Positions 22,738 through 35,852 of a stretch of DNA of 64,000 nt are shown here, piece by piece. The DNA comes from Citrus sinensis. Its lineage: Eukaryota > Streptophyta > Magnoliopsida > Sapindales > Rutaceae. Every line of letters starts with the position of its first letter. Within the stretch, counting starts at the first letter, position 1. Location of the stretch: NCBI RefSeq assembly GCF_022201045.2, contig NC_068559.1, positions 372,001 through 436,000 on the forward strand, given 5' to 3'. The position numbers and the translations under genes are program-made. The notes beneath the pieces were generated by a model. That model saw nothing but the letters and a program-made list of their open reading frames with translations, did not search any database and had not been told where the DNA came from.

Positions 22738-25700
22738 ATGCAAACAGAAGCAAGAGTAGGGGTGGTGGTAGAAGGAGGCCAAAGAGGTTTAAGTTCAGGC
22801 AATGGAAGTGTTTCTGTTGATAAAATAACGCTGCAACAGCAACAGAAACAAATGTTGCAGAATCAGTCCCAGATCGGGACAATATCCCAGCTTTTAGCTG
22901 GAGGTGTAGCTGGTGCTCTTAGTAAAACCTGTACGGCTCCTCTTGCAAGGCTTACCATTCTCTTTCAGGTTTGTTTTTAGAAGAATTATCAATTTGGTAT
23001 TTTGTGGGTACCAGTTGTTTCGTGGGTTACCTTTTGTTTGTTGAGTTTCGATAATGTTCACTGATGTTAATGAGGCATAACATTGTAGTACGTGGGTTTA
23101 GGGGGGATAATGCTGGGGGCAAGAGCAAGAATGAGAATGGGATTGTTCGGTATTGTAGTGTGGGGCAATAGGATGTGAAAATATTATAATTTGTTAAGAG
23201 TGGCAAGTACTTGTAGTGAGGGGCAATAAAAAATATGTTTATGTTTGCGGTTATGGAGGCTATGAGTTGAATTAATGTGAGAAATAAAGCTGCTACATTG
23301 GAGGGAATAAGGGGTTTTCAGGTGTTTTGAATTGATTCTTAAGACTAGCATTTGGATAGCAAATTACCTAACTAGGCTTCGGTCAGCTGGTATAGCAGTA
23401 GTGGAGTTAGCGAGATTGATTGCAAATGGCTTTGAGTAATGATTTGTTTCACATGTCATAATCCTTATAATGTTTTCAGTTTTTTGAAAACAAAATGCAA
23501 ATATATGGGGGTGAATGCGTATTCATGCTTTCTTATATGTTATGTGTTTAAGATTTTCTTGCTGGCTTACACCATCAAGCCTGCCTTTTTGATGTCGTTA
23601 TATTTTCTTCTACAGGTGCAAGGCATGCACTCTGATACTGCAACATTGAGAAAGGCTAGCATATGGCATGAGGCTTCCCGAATCATTAGTGAAGAAGGAT
23701 TTAGGGCTTTTTGGAAAGGGAATCTGGTCACAATTGCTCACCGACTACCATATTCTTCTGTCAACTTTTATGCATATGAACACTATAAAAAGGTCAGTAT
23801 GAATAATTGACTTCTATGCAACAAAACTTTGTCCATAGATGAGTTTGCATTATAGTGTTCTTTCTGACTTCAGTTGCTACACGCCATTCCAGTGGTGGAA
23901 AGTCAAGGGGAAAATATGAGTTCAGATCTTTTTGTACATTTTGTAAGCGGTGGTTTAGCAGGAATAACAGCTGCCTCTGTTACATACCCATTGGACCTTG
24001 TGAGGACACGCCTTGCTGCTCAGGTACAGTCAGCATAACCTCAGTAGAATGGGCTGGTGACAATTTTTTCCTTCCTTACTTTTCACAGTTAGTTGTAAGC
24101 TTGCTTTGCAAACTATTCGAAATCATTTGTGATGATTCTTCTGCTTTATGTTGTTACAATTAGGGCAGACCTTTTCTTTACTCGTATATACTTGCAAGGA
24201 AGGTGGACAATTTTCTAGGATGTTTTTGATTGATGCAGGGTCCTTATCATTTTAATTGACCTTTATTTGTGGTCCTTAGTGGCTTCAGTCTGCTCTTATG
24301 GTTGACTCGAAAAGCTTCTATTTTTTAAATTCATTTATGATAAGAACAGGACACCTGAAATGTTTCTTAATCTCTTTCAAACTTGGTATTGCTAATATTT
24401 TTCTCCCTCTTTTTTACTTGATCACTTGCTCCTTCATTATCTTTGGTACAACTTTTGCAGACAAATGTGATCTACTACAGAGGTATTTGTCATGCTTTAC
24501 AAACTATTTGCAGAGATGAGGGAATTTGGGGCCTTTATAAGGGCCTTGGTGCAACGCTTCTGGTAGGTTTTTACTTTCAATTACTATTTATGTGAAATGT
24601 GAAAGCTTTTTTGGCATGTAGTTGACTGCAGTTTTGACACTAATGCAGGGTGTTGGACCCAGTATTGCAATTAGCTTTTCTGTATATGAGACCTTAAGAT
24701 CTTTTTGGCAGTCACAAAGGTGATCATCCGGCAATTTGATTCTGCAAATTTACTGTTTCGAGTTCACAATTCTTATGATCATTGAGCATGCATCTGTATC
24801 TTAACCATTAACAGGCAGAATGATTCCCCCGTCCTGGTCAGTCTGGCATGTGGCAGTCTTTCAGGCATTGCATCATCAACAGGTGAGTGATTTTGGTCAT
24901 GGTACCTCAGAAATTTCTAGTGGATTTTGATTGACCTATATTTTCGTTTTATAATTTCTTTTTTGATTTATAATTCTGTCCGTTTTATGCATATTGAAAA
25001 ATGAGAACCTATTCATTTGAGTTTACATAAGTCCATCTCTTTTCAAATATTGATAAGCAATGGTGTCATTATTCCTTCATACATCCCTCAACTTTAACTA
25101 CCTTACTATATAGGTTGAAATACATTCCTTTGTTTGATTAAACATTTCCAATTTCTAACTAAGGAAGTTAATACATGCAGCTGTTTACCGTGCTTTTGAT
25201 GCAGAGACGGAGGATGTGGGGCTGGCTCTGCATCAAGTATTTAACCAGTCTGACCCCTACTAGAGCCTTCGAACGAGTGCTGTAGTATTTTAATCTGGCA
25301 TTTGAAAATTCTTTTAGTAAGGAAGTCGACAAGAAAAAGAAAAAAAAAATGTTTTTTTATCATTTGCCTATCCATATCTTTTTGTGTGAAGATTTTGATT
25401 GGATTAACTTCCAACTCTCATTTTTCAATAGCTTGTCTACCCTAACATTGCAGTTGGTGGTTCCATCATAAGGTAGCACTACTCTCAGGTGAACCTTACT
25501 GTTAATTTTACTTATCAGATGTGAGATGTGTACTCTTTGAGGTATGCTTCTCACTTAGGCTTCAATGTCGTTTGCTTGGCAGATTGGAGTCCTTTAAGCC
25601 TTGCCAGTGCCTTTTTGTGGAAACCATTCATGATTCGGAATGATACATAGATTAATCATAGTATTTATCTCTCTTTCCAGTTACTGACACCATTTTTTGC

Positions 25701-26198
25701 TAGATATGAAACAGTGATGCAAATGCATACTCATATATCAAACTATATTAAACTGATGGTACTAAAACTAGAAACCTGTTACTTCTGATAAGTTCTGCTG
25801 CATGGTTAAAAAATCATGCAACAATTTACAGATTAATGTGATTTTATGTATTGTCTGATTTACAGCCAGCCAAAATTACTGGCCTTTACAAAAGCAGGAG
25901 AAAATTTTCGATATAAATACTGCATGCAGCCTCTTTAATTTTGTTGTCTTCATAATTTGCAGCAACATTTCCTCTGGATTTGGTGAGGCGAAGAAAGCAA
26001 CTTGAAGGGGCGGGTGGCCGGGCCAGGGTTTACACAACGGGTCTTTTTGGTACATTTCAGTACATATTCCGGACTGAAGGCTTCCGTGGTCTGTACAGAG
26101 GAATTCTTCCTGAATATTACAAAGTGGTTCCTGGAGTCGGTATTTGTTTCATGACATATGAAACACTGAAGATGCTTTTAGCAGATATTTCTTCCTGA
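22738..26198 (+). CDS. Mitochondrial substrate carrier family protein
   Basis: Seven exons: 22738-22968, 23616-23792, 23874-24023, 24461-24562, 24649-24719, 24815-24882 and 25963-26198. They join in frame to 344 residues. The three Mitocarr repeats are clear: TAPLARLTILFQ (67-77), TYPLDLVRTR (173-182) and TFPLDLVRRR (268-277). The associated EEGFRAFWKG, DEGIWGLYKG and TEGFRGLYRG motifs are also present. The first repeat has Ala where the consensus PX[DE]XX[KR] has an acidic residue, as in some plant ADP/ATP-carrier-like relatives. The Gln-rich N-terminus (about 30-48) is not an obvious cleaved presequence; carriers usually lack one. The family moves nucleotides or other metabolites across the inner mitochondrial membrane, but the substrate cannot be told from sequence alone. 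Intron 6 is over 1 kb. The gene looks intact. Confidence 0.92.
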
Positions 26199-26905
26199 CT
26201 ATAGTCGCCATCAGCTCTGGACTTCACTGACTACAATGGTAAGGATGAGGTGGTTAAGAGTTGTGATGTAATAGCATATAACCATTCATTTTGATCTGCT
26301 CTCTCATGGTGATTAATATGTGATTCTTACGTGAGAATTATATTTTTTTCGTGTATAAATTAGTGAAACGTAAATCACAGTTTCAAGTGTACTTATTATA
26401 GTTATTCACATTTCTCAATAACATCAGTTTGACCAGAGATCATTTTTTAGTTACTTTTTCAGACTTGAAACAGTGGTGCCATGTAACTATAGCACCAAGT
26501 TGAAGGAGATAATCTTATTTGCTTTCATAAGTTTGATTGATCACAAGGAGATCTTTCTTTTTGCATATTTTTGAGACATTTGTGGATTGTGTTCTAGACT
26601 TAGAATATTGATCTGAAAAGAGTGGGGAGGCAGAAAAAAGATTTTAGTGATTTGACTTCAGTTGGGAATAATGTATAGATAATTTTATCAGGCATCTCTT
26701 CTGGTGCACATAATTCTTTTTTTATTTATGTTTAAACGTATTATCAAGTGCGGTAAGATTCTTTCTTTCTTTCTTTTTTCTTTTTTTCTTTTTTGGTATT
26801 TTTTTATATATATGATTAAACCTTTTCTTACTAACCGGACGGCCGGACGACTGATCTTTTTATGAGGTTGTGATGGGTAGTTATTAGATTTTTTTCCTGA
26901 CTGAC
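26199..26905. other. 3' flank of the carrier gene
   Basis: Untranslated region and spacer. A T/C-rich tract (ctttctttctttc) lies at 26757-26800. No gene is seen between the convergent carrier and DAR2 genes. Confidence 0.45.
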
Positions 26906-27014
26906 GCTAAGTTACGTGCACTTAACTTGCGTCCTCCTCACGGCTACAGTACCCGGGCCCATCATAGATACTCTAGCTGTGAGGGGAACGTAAGTTACGT
27001 GCACGTAATTTAGC
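26906..27014. repeat. 109-bp hairpin element (MITE-like)
   Basis: The first and last roughly 45 bp are inverted copies: GCTAAGTTACGTGCACTTAA at the left and, reversed, GCTAAATTACGTGCACGTAA at the right. A short loop around tacccgggccc lies between them. It could be a very small MITE or a folded transcript source. I saw no convincing target duplication. Confidence 0.65.
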
Positions 27015-27544
27015 CCCTCTCTTTTTTCCTTAATTTTTATTATCTATAGATATATACAATTTGAAATTTATTACATTGGGATTTTAGACACATACATTTG
27101 TAGTGTAGCCGTTGACCTGGTAAGCTTTAGCTCTAAAATCTACTTTCATCAAATTTAGGGAGAAATTAATTCTTAATCCACATTTTTGGGATAAAAAAAT
27201 ACATGTATAATTAAGTTTTAATTATATATTATCATAAATAAATACGTGGCACAGGATCTTCAAAGATCAAGACTAAAATTCAGAACAAAAATAACCAAAA
27301 GAAAAACCTTAACTAGGAAGAATCATCGTCATTCTGATGACACAAATACAACGATGGAATTGCATATTATTAGCCGTTGAAGAGTCAATTTGGACGTGTA
27401 ACCGTAGATAATCATTTAACGCAGTTAAGATTTGGGGGGAGAAGCTGCTTAAGCGTCTCTGATGAGCTCACTCTTTTTAAATAGACCGCAATCCTGAAAC
27501 TGAGAATGGTGATACTGACAGACGCAGACCAATTTTTGCTAGCA
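27015..27544. other. 3' flank of DAR2
   Basis: AT-rich spacer between the hairpin element and the stop codon of the minus-strand DAR2 gene; it includes that gene's 3' untranslated region. No gene is seen. Confidence 0.4.
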
Positions 27545-30500
27545 TTACAATGGGAAATTCCCTGTAAGGCGAATGTGCTCCAGGGTTCGGCGTAAGCCAT
27601 ATTTATTGACTGCTGCATTAGCAGCTCTGAATCCTTCCCCATACGCAGGAGAAGCATCATGGGCAATTTGATGCATGAAAAACTCACCCAGTTTCTTCTC
27701 AACCTCAGATTTTCCGCCTTTCTTTGAAGACGATGACGATGTTGAAGCAGATGATGTGGATGGCATGTTTCTGTAATCTGGCAAAACTTCTGATTCAAGC
27801 CACATGTATGAAAGCACCTGACAGATACCTTCCTCTACTTCAGGATTAAGATTGCAGTAGCCTGCATCGGCTCAGCAAAAGAGAATGGAAAATTTTTTAA
27901 AAGCATTGCACATTGGAAGATCATTAGCAGAAACCCAAAAAGCGGCTTTGTACCTTTAAGACGTAACCATCCGTGCATCAATTCATGGGCAAGAATAGCA
28001 CCCGTCAATAGTCTGCATTTTGTCACAAGAGCAATAAACAGGGTATCAGAAAAAATTTCAACCAAAAAAATTGTGCATAAATCATAGAGAAACATTACCT
28101 TGGAAGGCCATAAAGAACAAGAATGGCAGTAACTTCACATTTTCGAGTCAGCTTCTGAGGTTGAGTCCTCATCCCCACCAATCTGTTGCCTCCAATTCTC
28201 GGTCTCCTGAGTATCTGGACATAATCAAATTGAAAACTTAAGATAAATGTTTGAATTTTGAGGAAAAAAATCTTATCAGTCTTTATGACATCATACACTT
28301 GTGACTGTCTGCTCCTCAGAAAGACACAAGCCCCTTGTCTCAGGCATGTGATGGTAGCCCTGGAAAACAAACAATTTGAATCAGAGCAATGTTTTCAGAA
28401 ACCAAAATCCTGAAATTCAAACAAGAGTTCAATTACTACATTCTTCTCTCCAACGATAGCTTCGTTAAGTGCTTGTCTTTCGACAAGAAGCATTGGAATT
28501 TGCTGATCGAGCTTCATATTCATTCCTTCGTAATAGTCTCTTATGGCATGGTACAGGGGCTGGCAATCACCAGTGTCCATAATTGCGGATTCCATGCACT
28601 CTAAGCATAAACTCCGCCCGTCTTCCAGTGAATAGTACCTCGTATTCCAAGACTACAAGCACAAAACATTTGCTTAGATTAGTACCTTACCTTATAAACT
28701 CTCCGATAAATTTTGCTTTATACTTGATTAATTAGTACCTCAAGACGCTCACAACTACAGCAGCGAGATGTGTGATCATGTTCATGAGATGGGCAATACT
28801 TTTGGGCCCAAAATGGATGGCACCTATACTCTATCAAACCAGCTCCGTTTGTGGGAATCTGAAGATTTGTAAATAAATTATCAGTCGATAGTTACATCAA
28901 GTAATATAATTACGACGAGCTGAGTTAGAAATTAAAATATTTTCTTACGTATTGGTGACAAACTTCACATTTGGGATGTGTTAATTCTTTGAAACAAGAC
29001 TTGTGGTAAGGGTCCTTCCCTGATAAAGAGAACTTGAATAAAAAAAACAAAATTAACCATGTTAAAGGACATGTGCTTAAGTTAATTTGATTAAATCAAA
29101 ATCAAAATTAAATTGAGTAATCAAAATATATACCTCGTGCTCAGTGATTGGGTAGCCACAAGAACGGCAACGGAAGCAATTTGGATGAAAATATGTGCCC
29201 ATGCATCCCAAGTAATTGCCATAGCCAATGTCACAGTTGCAGCCACCACATACCCTGCAAGTTAAATGCATATGCATGCATAAATTAACCTAGGATTTGC
29301 ATTGATCAATTAGAACTAATTATTTATATTTTTACAAAATTTTACTTGTAACTTCTGGGATAATAATGAGATGGGTCATATGGAGGATATGAAGGATTCA
29401 GCTGGCTATCCTGAAGTGCCCAAGCGTAATCTTCATCAGTGTTTGACCTCCATCTTTGTCCTGAACATGAAAGCACTCGACATAGTTAAATGTGAGTCTT
29501 TCTTTCTAATCCATCAGTAGGTTTTTAAATGCAAATTTGAGGTTATAGTGCACTGACTAGTTATAATAGAAATGTCTCGATTCTGAATTTGATACAAGTA
29601 TTAGAAAATTATTAAACCGTGACCACATGATTTGGTAGTGTAATGACATTGTACTATTAAATCATATGGTTTAATACATTTTTCGAATTTTAATAAAATT
29701 TTAAGATCCTAGACACACTCCTAATCATAATAATATACAGTATTAAATTACAGTTAATCAGTGCGGTCTAATCCCAAATGAACATTTTGAAACCTGTGAA
29801 TTTTCGGATGACATTGTGAAATGCTAGGTAGAAGTAGAACAGAAAAGGAGAAAAATAATAAATAAATAGTTACCATTTGGTCTCTTCAAATCTTCAGCCA
29901 AGGACAGTGCAATTGCATGATCTAATTCCTCTTTCTCCCTGTCAGCTCTAGAGCGGTCATCCTGATGACAAATAGTGAAAAATTGCTATAAAGGTCGCAT
30001 TTCTCTACAAAATTGATACGGCAATAAATTATAATGAAAAATGATACACACCTCAGGAATGAAATTTTACTAAGACATATTTCTGTGGCAACTTTTTCAT
30101 TTAATTCAAACCTTAAGGGTGTTCCTTAAAATATTCCAACATTTATTTATTCTCATGCGACGTTGAGGTGGGAATGGGATTGGAGTAGTTGTCACTTAAT
30201 TAGAATTAAACATCAACGTCCAATCTTAAATTTGTCTGCATTTTTAAAGTGTGCGTACGTTCACACTGAAGAAAGATTAAGTTAAAAAAAAAAAAAAAAG
30301 TTGATCGTTAAAATTAAAAAAGGTGAGTTATATTTTTAATGTTACCAGGGACCGACGCGGTGCAGGCCAAACCATGCTTTCCTCGCCAAGGAACTGCGGA
30401 TGATGACGGCCGCTCGTACTACCTCCACCGCCGCCACGATTAGAACCAGTGCTTTTGAAGAGCTTGCTGAGCCATTTCATAAAGCGAGACTTTCTCTCTG

Positions 30501-30888
30501 CGTATGAAGAAACAAAGTCCCCTGCTTACCATAAAAACATTATTCCAATATAAAACCACCCCCACCAGTTGAAAATTTTCGGGGCTCTTCACTGGGCTAT
30601 ACTATGTTTTTAATAGAAAAATGATAAATGGACATAGGAGAGACAAGATGGCGACAGAATAGCCAGAAATGAATTAATTATTAATCAATATATTTTTAAA
30701 AATAAAAAATAAAAAAATTCGGGTTATGCAATAACACAACCCTGTGTGAAACTACATGAAAATTTCAACAACATTTATAACCCCCCAAAAAAAAAAAAAA
30801 TCGTATAAAGGACGCGAAGGTATAATATGAACGTACCATAAACGCAAGGATTGGAGATATGGTTGATGCTTGATGACGGAGGAGCCAT
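27545..30888 (-). CDS. DAR2: DA1-related protein (UIM-LIM-metallopeptidase), DAR2 type
   Basis: Twelve exons on the minus strand, in gene order: 30888-30837, 30521-30346, 29961-29874, 29460-29346, 29254-29134, 29032-28949, 28858-28739, 28652-28440, 28359-28297, 28214-28099, 28012-27954 and 27861-27545. They join in frame to 507 residues. In order: ISNPC and [10 protein letters not shown] near the N-terminus as in DAR2; ubiquitin-interacting motif [14 protein letters not shown] (about 87-100) and a second-like [14 protein letters not shown] domain from about 145 ([16 protein letters not shown]); and a second zinc cluster ([11 protein letters not shown]). The DA1-like peptidase domain has active site HELMH at 392-396. 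Family knowledge: DA1 peptidases are activated by ubiquitination and limit cell proliferation; Arabidopsis DAR2 acts in root meristem size. The leader on the minus strand is a long CT-rich tract (30930-31130). Confidence 0.93.
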
Positions 30889-30929
30889 GAGAGTGTATGG
30901 AGTTATTATGCGCAGCTAGCTATGGCTGG

Positions 30930-31130
30930 CAATGGGAGGAAATGGGAGAAAGAGAGAGGAGAAGAGTGAAAATGGGCATCATTAAAAGAGGAGTTGAAAA
31001 AGAAAGAAAGAAAGAAAGAGACAGAGAACTGAAAGGAATCTGAAGAGGAGAGAAAGGAAGTGAAGAGAAAGAGATTCTTGGCTTGAGAAAGCAAGGAAGA
31101 GAAAGTCGTTAAAGAGAGGGAAAGATATGT
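30930..31130 (-). promoter_or_regulatory. Pyrimidine-rich 5' leader/promoter of DAR2
   Basis: About 200 bp of almost pure purine on the plus strand (gaaagaaagaaagaaagaga, ggagagaaaggaagtgaag), so a CT-rich tract on the coding strand, starting 42 bp upstream of the ATG. Such tracts commonly mark plant core promoters and leaders. The exact transcription start is not visible. Confidence 0.5.
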
Positions 31131-32437
31131 GGGGAATCTGCTGCGGAGGCTTCAAAAATTCGAATAAAACAAATAAATAATCAATTTTATGGACGGCTCA
31201 TAATTAAAAGAGTTTAAAAATTTTTGTTATTTGCACGAATGTGTTGGATGAAGCTGGAGAGAATTTTCTTTTTCTTGCTTTGAACCTGAAGATGATAAAA
31301 GACTGAGAGAGGGAATTTGGTAGAAAACAATAAAAGCTCATTCATGGAGTTCGTTAATTAACATTCTCTGTTGATCCAAGTTGTTTTAATTTCAATTCTT
31401 AAAGAGGATGATTAAAATTTAATTAATGCTATATTATTCTTACCGGTTAATTACCAATATTTTTACTGGACGTTGTTCAATAAAAATTTAGATCAAGAGA
31501 TAATTCGATAATCATGATGGCGTGATTAAACTTTACCTCTTAAAGAAATACATAAAGTTATAAAAAGAAATAGATAAATAGTCTATGATACCATGATTTT
31601 CACTCTTTTCATTATATTTTACAAATTTAAGGGACTTATGACTTTAAATATAACGAAAAACTTTCAAAAGTCCAACATAAACAGAGTCGGAGTTTACTAG
31701 CTAGACGCAGCCAAAAACAAATATGGAAACCTCTAAACATGTAAAAAAAAAAATATAATAATAATAAATGTATGTTTAACAAATATATAAAATGCATTAG
31801 ATTAACATATATAGCTTAATTATAACCGAATTGTACCAAACCAATCAGTTGAGTTTAAACAAAAAATCAAACCAAACCAATCTGGTATTCCACCCTTTTC
31901 TCCTATGAAGAAGTATCCTATATATATATATATATATATGGGGTCAAGATTGATCATTTATTTCCTTTTTATATTCTCATTTATGAATGGCTTAGTATCA
32001 GGGGAGAAACCTAGATCAAGATATTTATTCTCTAAATCTTATTGTCAACCGTTTATTTTGCGATATGGGATCAGTCTTAAGTTCCTGTAAAAGCCAATAC
32101 TTGAGTTCTAGTTCTAGACAATGAGAATCCATTATAATAACTTTGATCTCTCTCTCTCTCTCTCTGTCTTTTTTCTTTCTGATCCTTTTGTTTCAACGCA
32201 CATTGATGATTGAATGGCGGATTGAGAAATTTTTCCCCGAAAGTCAATGCTCGAGTTCGTGTCCGTGTTATTCTTTTTGTTGTGTGGGACATTACACGCA
32301 GACAGACAAAATTTGGACATCCTATAAAGTCATTAAAATGGTCATAAAGTGGTTCATGATGGTGAGTGAATTCGAATTTTCAATTCTTTTGTTAAGGCCC
32401 AATTTCTATATATAGAAATAGGCGATGCGATGCATAC
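31131..32437. other. Intergenic, no gene seen
   Basis: AT-rich upstream region of DAR2. It has a (TA)n microsatellite at about 31918-31939 and a (TC)n at about 32149-32166. Open frames are short and unrecognised. Confidence 0.45.
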
Positions 32438-32445
32438 ATTTCAAT

Positions 32446-33279
32446 TAGGGATGGCAAAAATTCCTACGGGGACGGGTACTCTCAGGGATTTTTTCTATTC
32501 AGGAAGGGTACGAGGATAATTTTATATCTAATTTTTTATTCGGGGAGGGGACGGGGATGAGGTGGAATCCCCATCCCCTACCCATTTCTCCATTTTAATT
32601 TTAATTTTAATTTTAATTTTTAAAATTACTAATAAATAAATAACAAAATTATAAATATTGTTAAAAATAATAAATTTCAAAATATTTATATTATTAAATG
32701 CTAATAGGTATCCTACATTAGCTCGAATTGCTAGAGATATTTTGGCAATTCCAATTACAACAGTTGCTTCTGAATCAGCTTTTAGCACCGGTGGTAGAGT
32801 TGTGAGCTCACACCGTAACAAACTTCATCCAAGCACATTGGAGGCCTTAATGTGCTGTCAAAGTTGGTTACGAGCTTACAATAACAGTATGAGTTTATTT
32901 TACATTGTGATTATATTATACAGTTATTAATATTTGCACTTATAAGTTACTTTACTTATATTATTTTCATTGTTTTATAATTATTTTAATAATTTATATT
33001 TTGAATGTGACTTTGTAATGGATCAATATTAATGTAAGATATATTTTGAACTTTATTTTTATCTGAATTTTTATTTTAATATGATTAATTTAAAACAAAA
33101 AATAAAAACAATGTATTAAACTATTAGTTATTCGGGGACCGGGGATCCCATGTTATTATTCGGGGAGGGGATGAAGATTCTCTCAAGTAACTCTGACGGG
33201 GATGGGGACATACGCAAAATATCGGGGATGGGTATGGGGAGATTGGTCCCCTCCCCTCCCCTCCCCATTGCCATCGCTA
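32446..33279 (+). mobile_element. Second hAT element copy (834 bp), opposite orientation
   Basis: Ends TAGGGATGGCAA (left) and TTGCCATCGCTA (right). A perfect 8-bp duplication ATTTCAAT flanks it at 32438-32445 and 33280-33287. It is the same family as 13013-14380, inverted: the tcccc-rich end is now at the right. A plus-strand frame at 32698-32930 keeps only the last part of the transposase (RYPTLARIARDILAIPITT, ASESAFS, TLEALMCCQSWLR). It is shorter than the first copy because more of the transposase region is deleted. Confidence 0.88.
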
Positions 33280-33287
33280 ATTTCAAT

Positions 33288-35512
33288 TCAACGATTTATA
33301 AACAGTATTTTAAAAACTTATAACACATGAGTGGGCAAGAAAGTAGGCTATAACTTAAAAAAAAAAAATTAAAACCCTCTAATCATAAAATTATTAACAT
33401 ATTTCAACAAGTGTAAATTCTCTTTTAATACTAATAATTAAGCATTAATCTCTAGTTAGTCTATGTATCTGCAGTTAACATTAGGGGCATATTTAAATAT
33501 AGGCGAACTAGCCAGTCACCTAAAGCCTCATATGTTAGAAATTTCTTATTGTAGTCATCTAGACCCTATATGTTAGAAAAACCTATCAAACTAATAAATT
33601 TTTTAAGATACTTATAGTTTAAAACCCTATTTTTTGGCCTCTCTTTAATTAATATTTACCCTACAACTAATATTTTTTTTATATAAATTCTATATTTGAT
33701 AACTTTAATGTTAAAGAACTATAATTAACAGATCATCTAACCATTAACTCATTATTAGCTTTCCCAAAAAAAAAAGGGAATAAATTTTTATCAATTTAAA
33801 AAAAAACCTTAATTATTTAACATTATAAACTTCTTGTGCGCTTCTTTATAAAGAAAATTATTATATTTATTGGCTCACTTTTGAGGTAAAAAAGAAAAAT
33901 ATAATTTCTTGAAATAATAGTTATATAGAAAGAAAAAGATATCTTATTGACTGCTCTTCTTTTTTAAATTTTTTTTACTATCTTGTTGGTTGATGACATT
34001 CAAAATATAGTTAAAAATTGATAGAATTTTCAATTATTTCTTATTTTCTTGAGTGTTAAAGATATTCAATGTAAGAAGGTCTCATAAATAAATTTTGCCT
34101 AAGGCTCCTGTATTCTAGAGCCGGCCTAGTTACCATTCATGTTTTAATTGTTATTACTCTAAAATACGACACAAACTGGAAATTGATCAAAATTACAAAT
34201 TACCATATTATTGAAACTTTACTACAAAAGCTGTGCCAGCCTGCCTAACGATACGAACAATATAAATCGAGTAAGATGCTGCAATATTTTATGGAAACGT
34301 TGAGATCTGAACTGGAGAAAACGAAAAAAAAAATCAACATATTTTAGAGGGTTTTATTTATTTATGTTTACAACAAACTGTACCATGAAAAAGGGAACAT
34401 ACGCCCCAATCCCTAAAGACTGTAAGCTCCGACTTTCAAGAAAATAAAGCCAGCAATTATCTGTTTGTATACATACCATCAACAAACGGCTGCTTTGGCA
34501 GCCTTAATGAAGCCATTTTCATTTACAGAATAAAAGAAAAAGTTAAAGAAAGAAAGAAAAGGTTTTGATCACTGAATACAGGTTGTTTGTGAAAAAGAAA
34601 CTCAAAGATCATAAATCTCAAAAAAAAAAAAAATCACTTTTTTTATTTTAAAAAAGAACATCACTTAATTGCTCTCTATTTGCACTTTCAATGTAGAGTT
34701 TTCCAAGTTTCTCAATTGTGCTTTTCATGAATATTAAGAGAAAACTCAATCTGATTACGGTAATAACATGCCCTTACGGTATTATTAATTAACTTCTTCA
34801 GCTGACAAACAAACTTGTTCGATGGCTTGATTTCAACAAACTATGTGATCGAGGAGGACTTAAGTGATGCATTTATGAAACCTTGGATCCCTTAATTTCT
34901 TTCTACAAAGAACAAGGACTTGAGTGATAAGAACACTTTTAAAATTAATTGAATTAAAAAAATAAAAAAAAAGTAAAGATCATTACAGGTAATAAAGTTA
35001 TGCTCCCTGTTGGCGTATGACATGAAACTTAAAGTGATAGCATTTTTACTTTGATTAATTAATTATGATTTTTTTTTTTTTTAAAAAAAAAGGCAGCTTA
35101 TTACCTATGAGTTGTGAGTTGTGACCAAAGACAAGGTGGGAAATATTCCTTTGCGTGTTTGCATAATATTATCCGCCGTTGGTTGCTTTCTAAAAGCATT
35201 TTGTAATCTGCAAATAAATAAAATGCGGCTGTTGTTGCGAGCTGCTTTTTACGTCATTTCATTAAATATTTAGGGATTGAGCATTTGAGCTGGGTCAGTT
35301 CGACTGTTGCTTTCCTTCTAAATAATCTTTTCGGTCACTTGATGATCGTGATTTCTGTTGCATATGTCAAGCTTTTGAGATTTTAGATGCCTTTTACATT
35401 ATGCAGAATCATATTCTTCCGCATTGTTTTATTAAAATTCCATATGCTATAAAAGAATTTTTTTCTCCCTAAAACCCTATATAACTTAGAATAATTATTC
35501 TTTTTTCACTTG
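33288..35512. other. Gene-free AT-rich region
   Basis: No coding exon is recognised over 2.2 kb. A possible decayed hAT-type end (gagccggcc at 34120-34128, preceded by aaggctcctg) is noted but cannot be paired with confidence. Several poly-A/T runs occur. Confidence 0.4.
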
Positions 35513-35528
35513 GTAGATACATGGATTT

Positions 35529-35836
35529 TTTTTTTTTTTTGGTCTGAAACACGAGGTGGTCCTAAGTGAGTCTCAATTGTGGGAGGCATCTTTAAGTTCG
35601 TATTATAACCCAGACTAATCCCCGCTCGCACCGAGTCGGCCCATAAGAGGTAAAGTGCTGGTAAAAGTGGTGACTTCATAACCACAACTCAGACTAATCC
35701 CTGCTCGCACTAGGTCAGCTCATAAGGAGTAAAGTGCTGGCCAAAGTGGTGACTTCATACGAGAGCGGAGCTTGAACCCCTAACCTCTCTTGAAAAGTGA
35801 GAGTGTCGAACCACTCACACCAACAAACTTTGGTTA
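35529..35836 (-). mobile_element. tRNA-derived SINE with internal duplication
   Basis: A 16-base target duplication, GTAGATACATGGATTT, flanks the insert at 35513-35528 and 35837-35852. Read on the minus strand, the element begins near 35836 with a box A-like tggtgtgagtgg and a box B match ggttcaagctcc, as in RNA polymerase III promoters, and ends in a poly-A tail (poly-T at 35526-35540 on the plus strand). Inside, a block of about 80 bp (starting cagactaatcc) is present twice, near 35611-35680 and 35697-35760. There is no coding capacity. Confidence 0.83.
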
Positions 35837-35852
35837 GTAGATACATGGATTT

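Noticed and set aside
33480-34135. Possible decayed hAT (Tip100-like) element with gagccggcc at its right end
   Set aside because: No matching left end or target duplication could be found.
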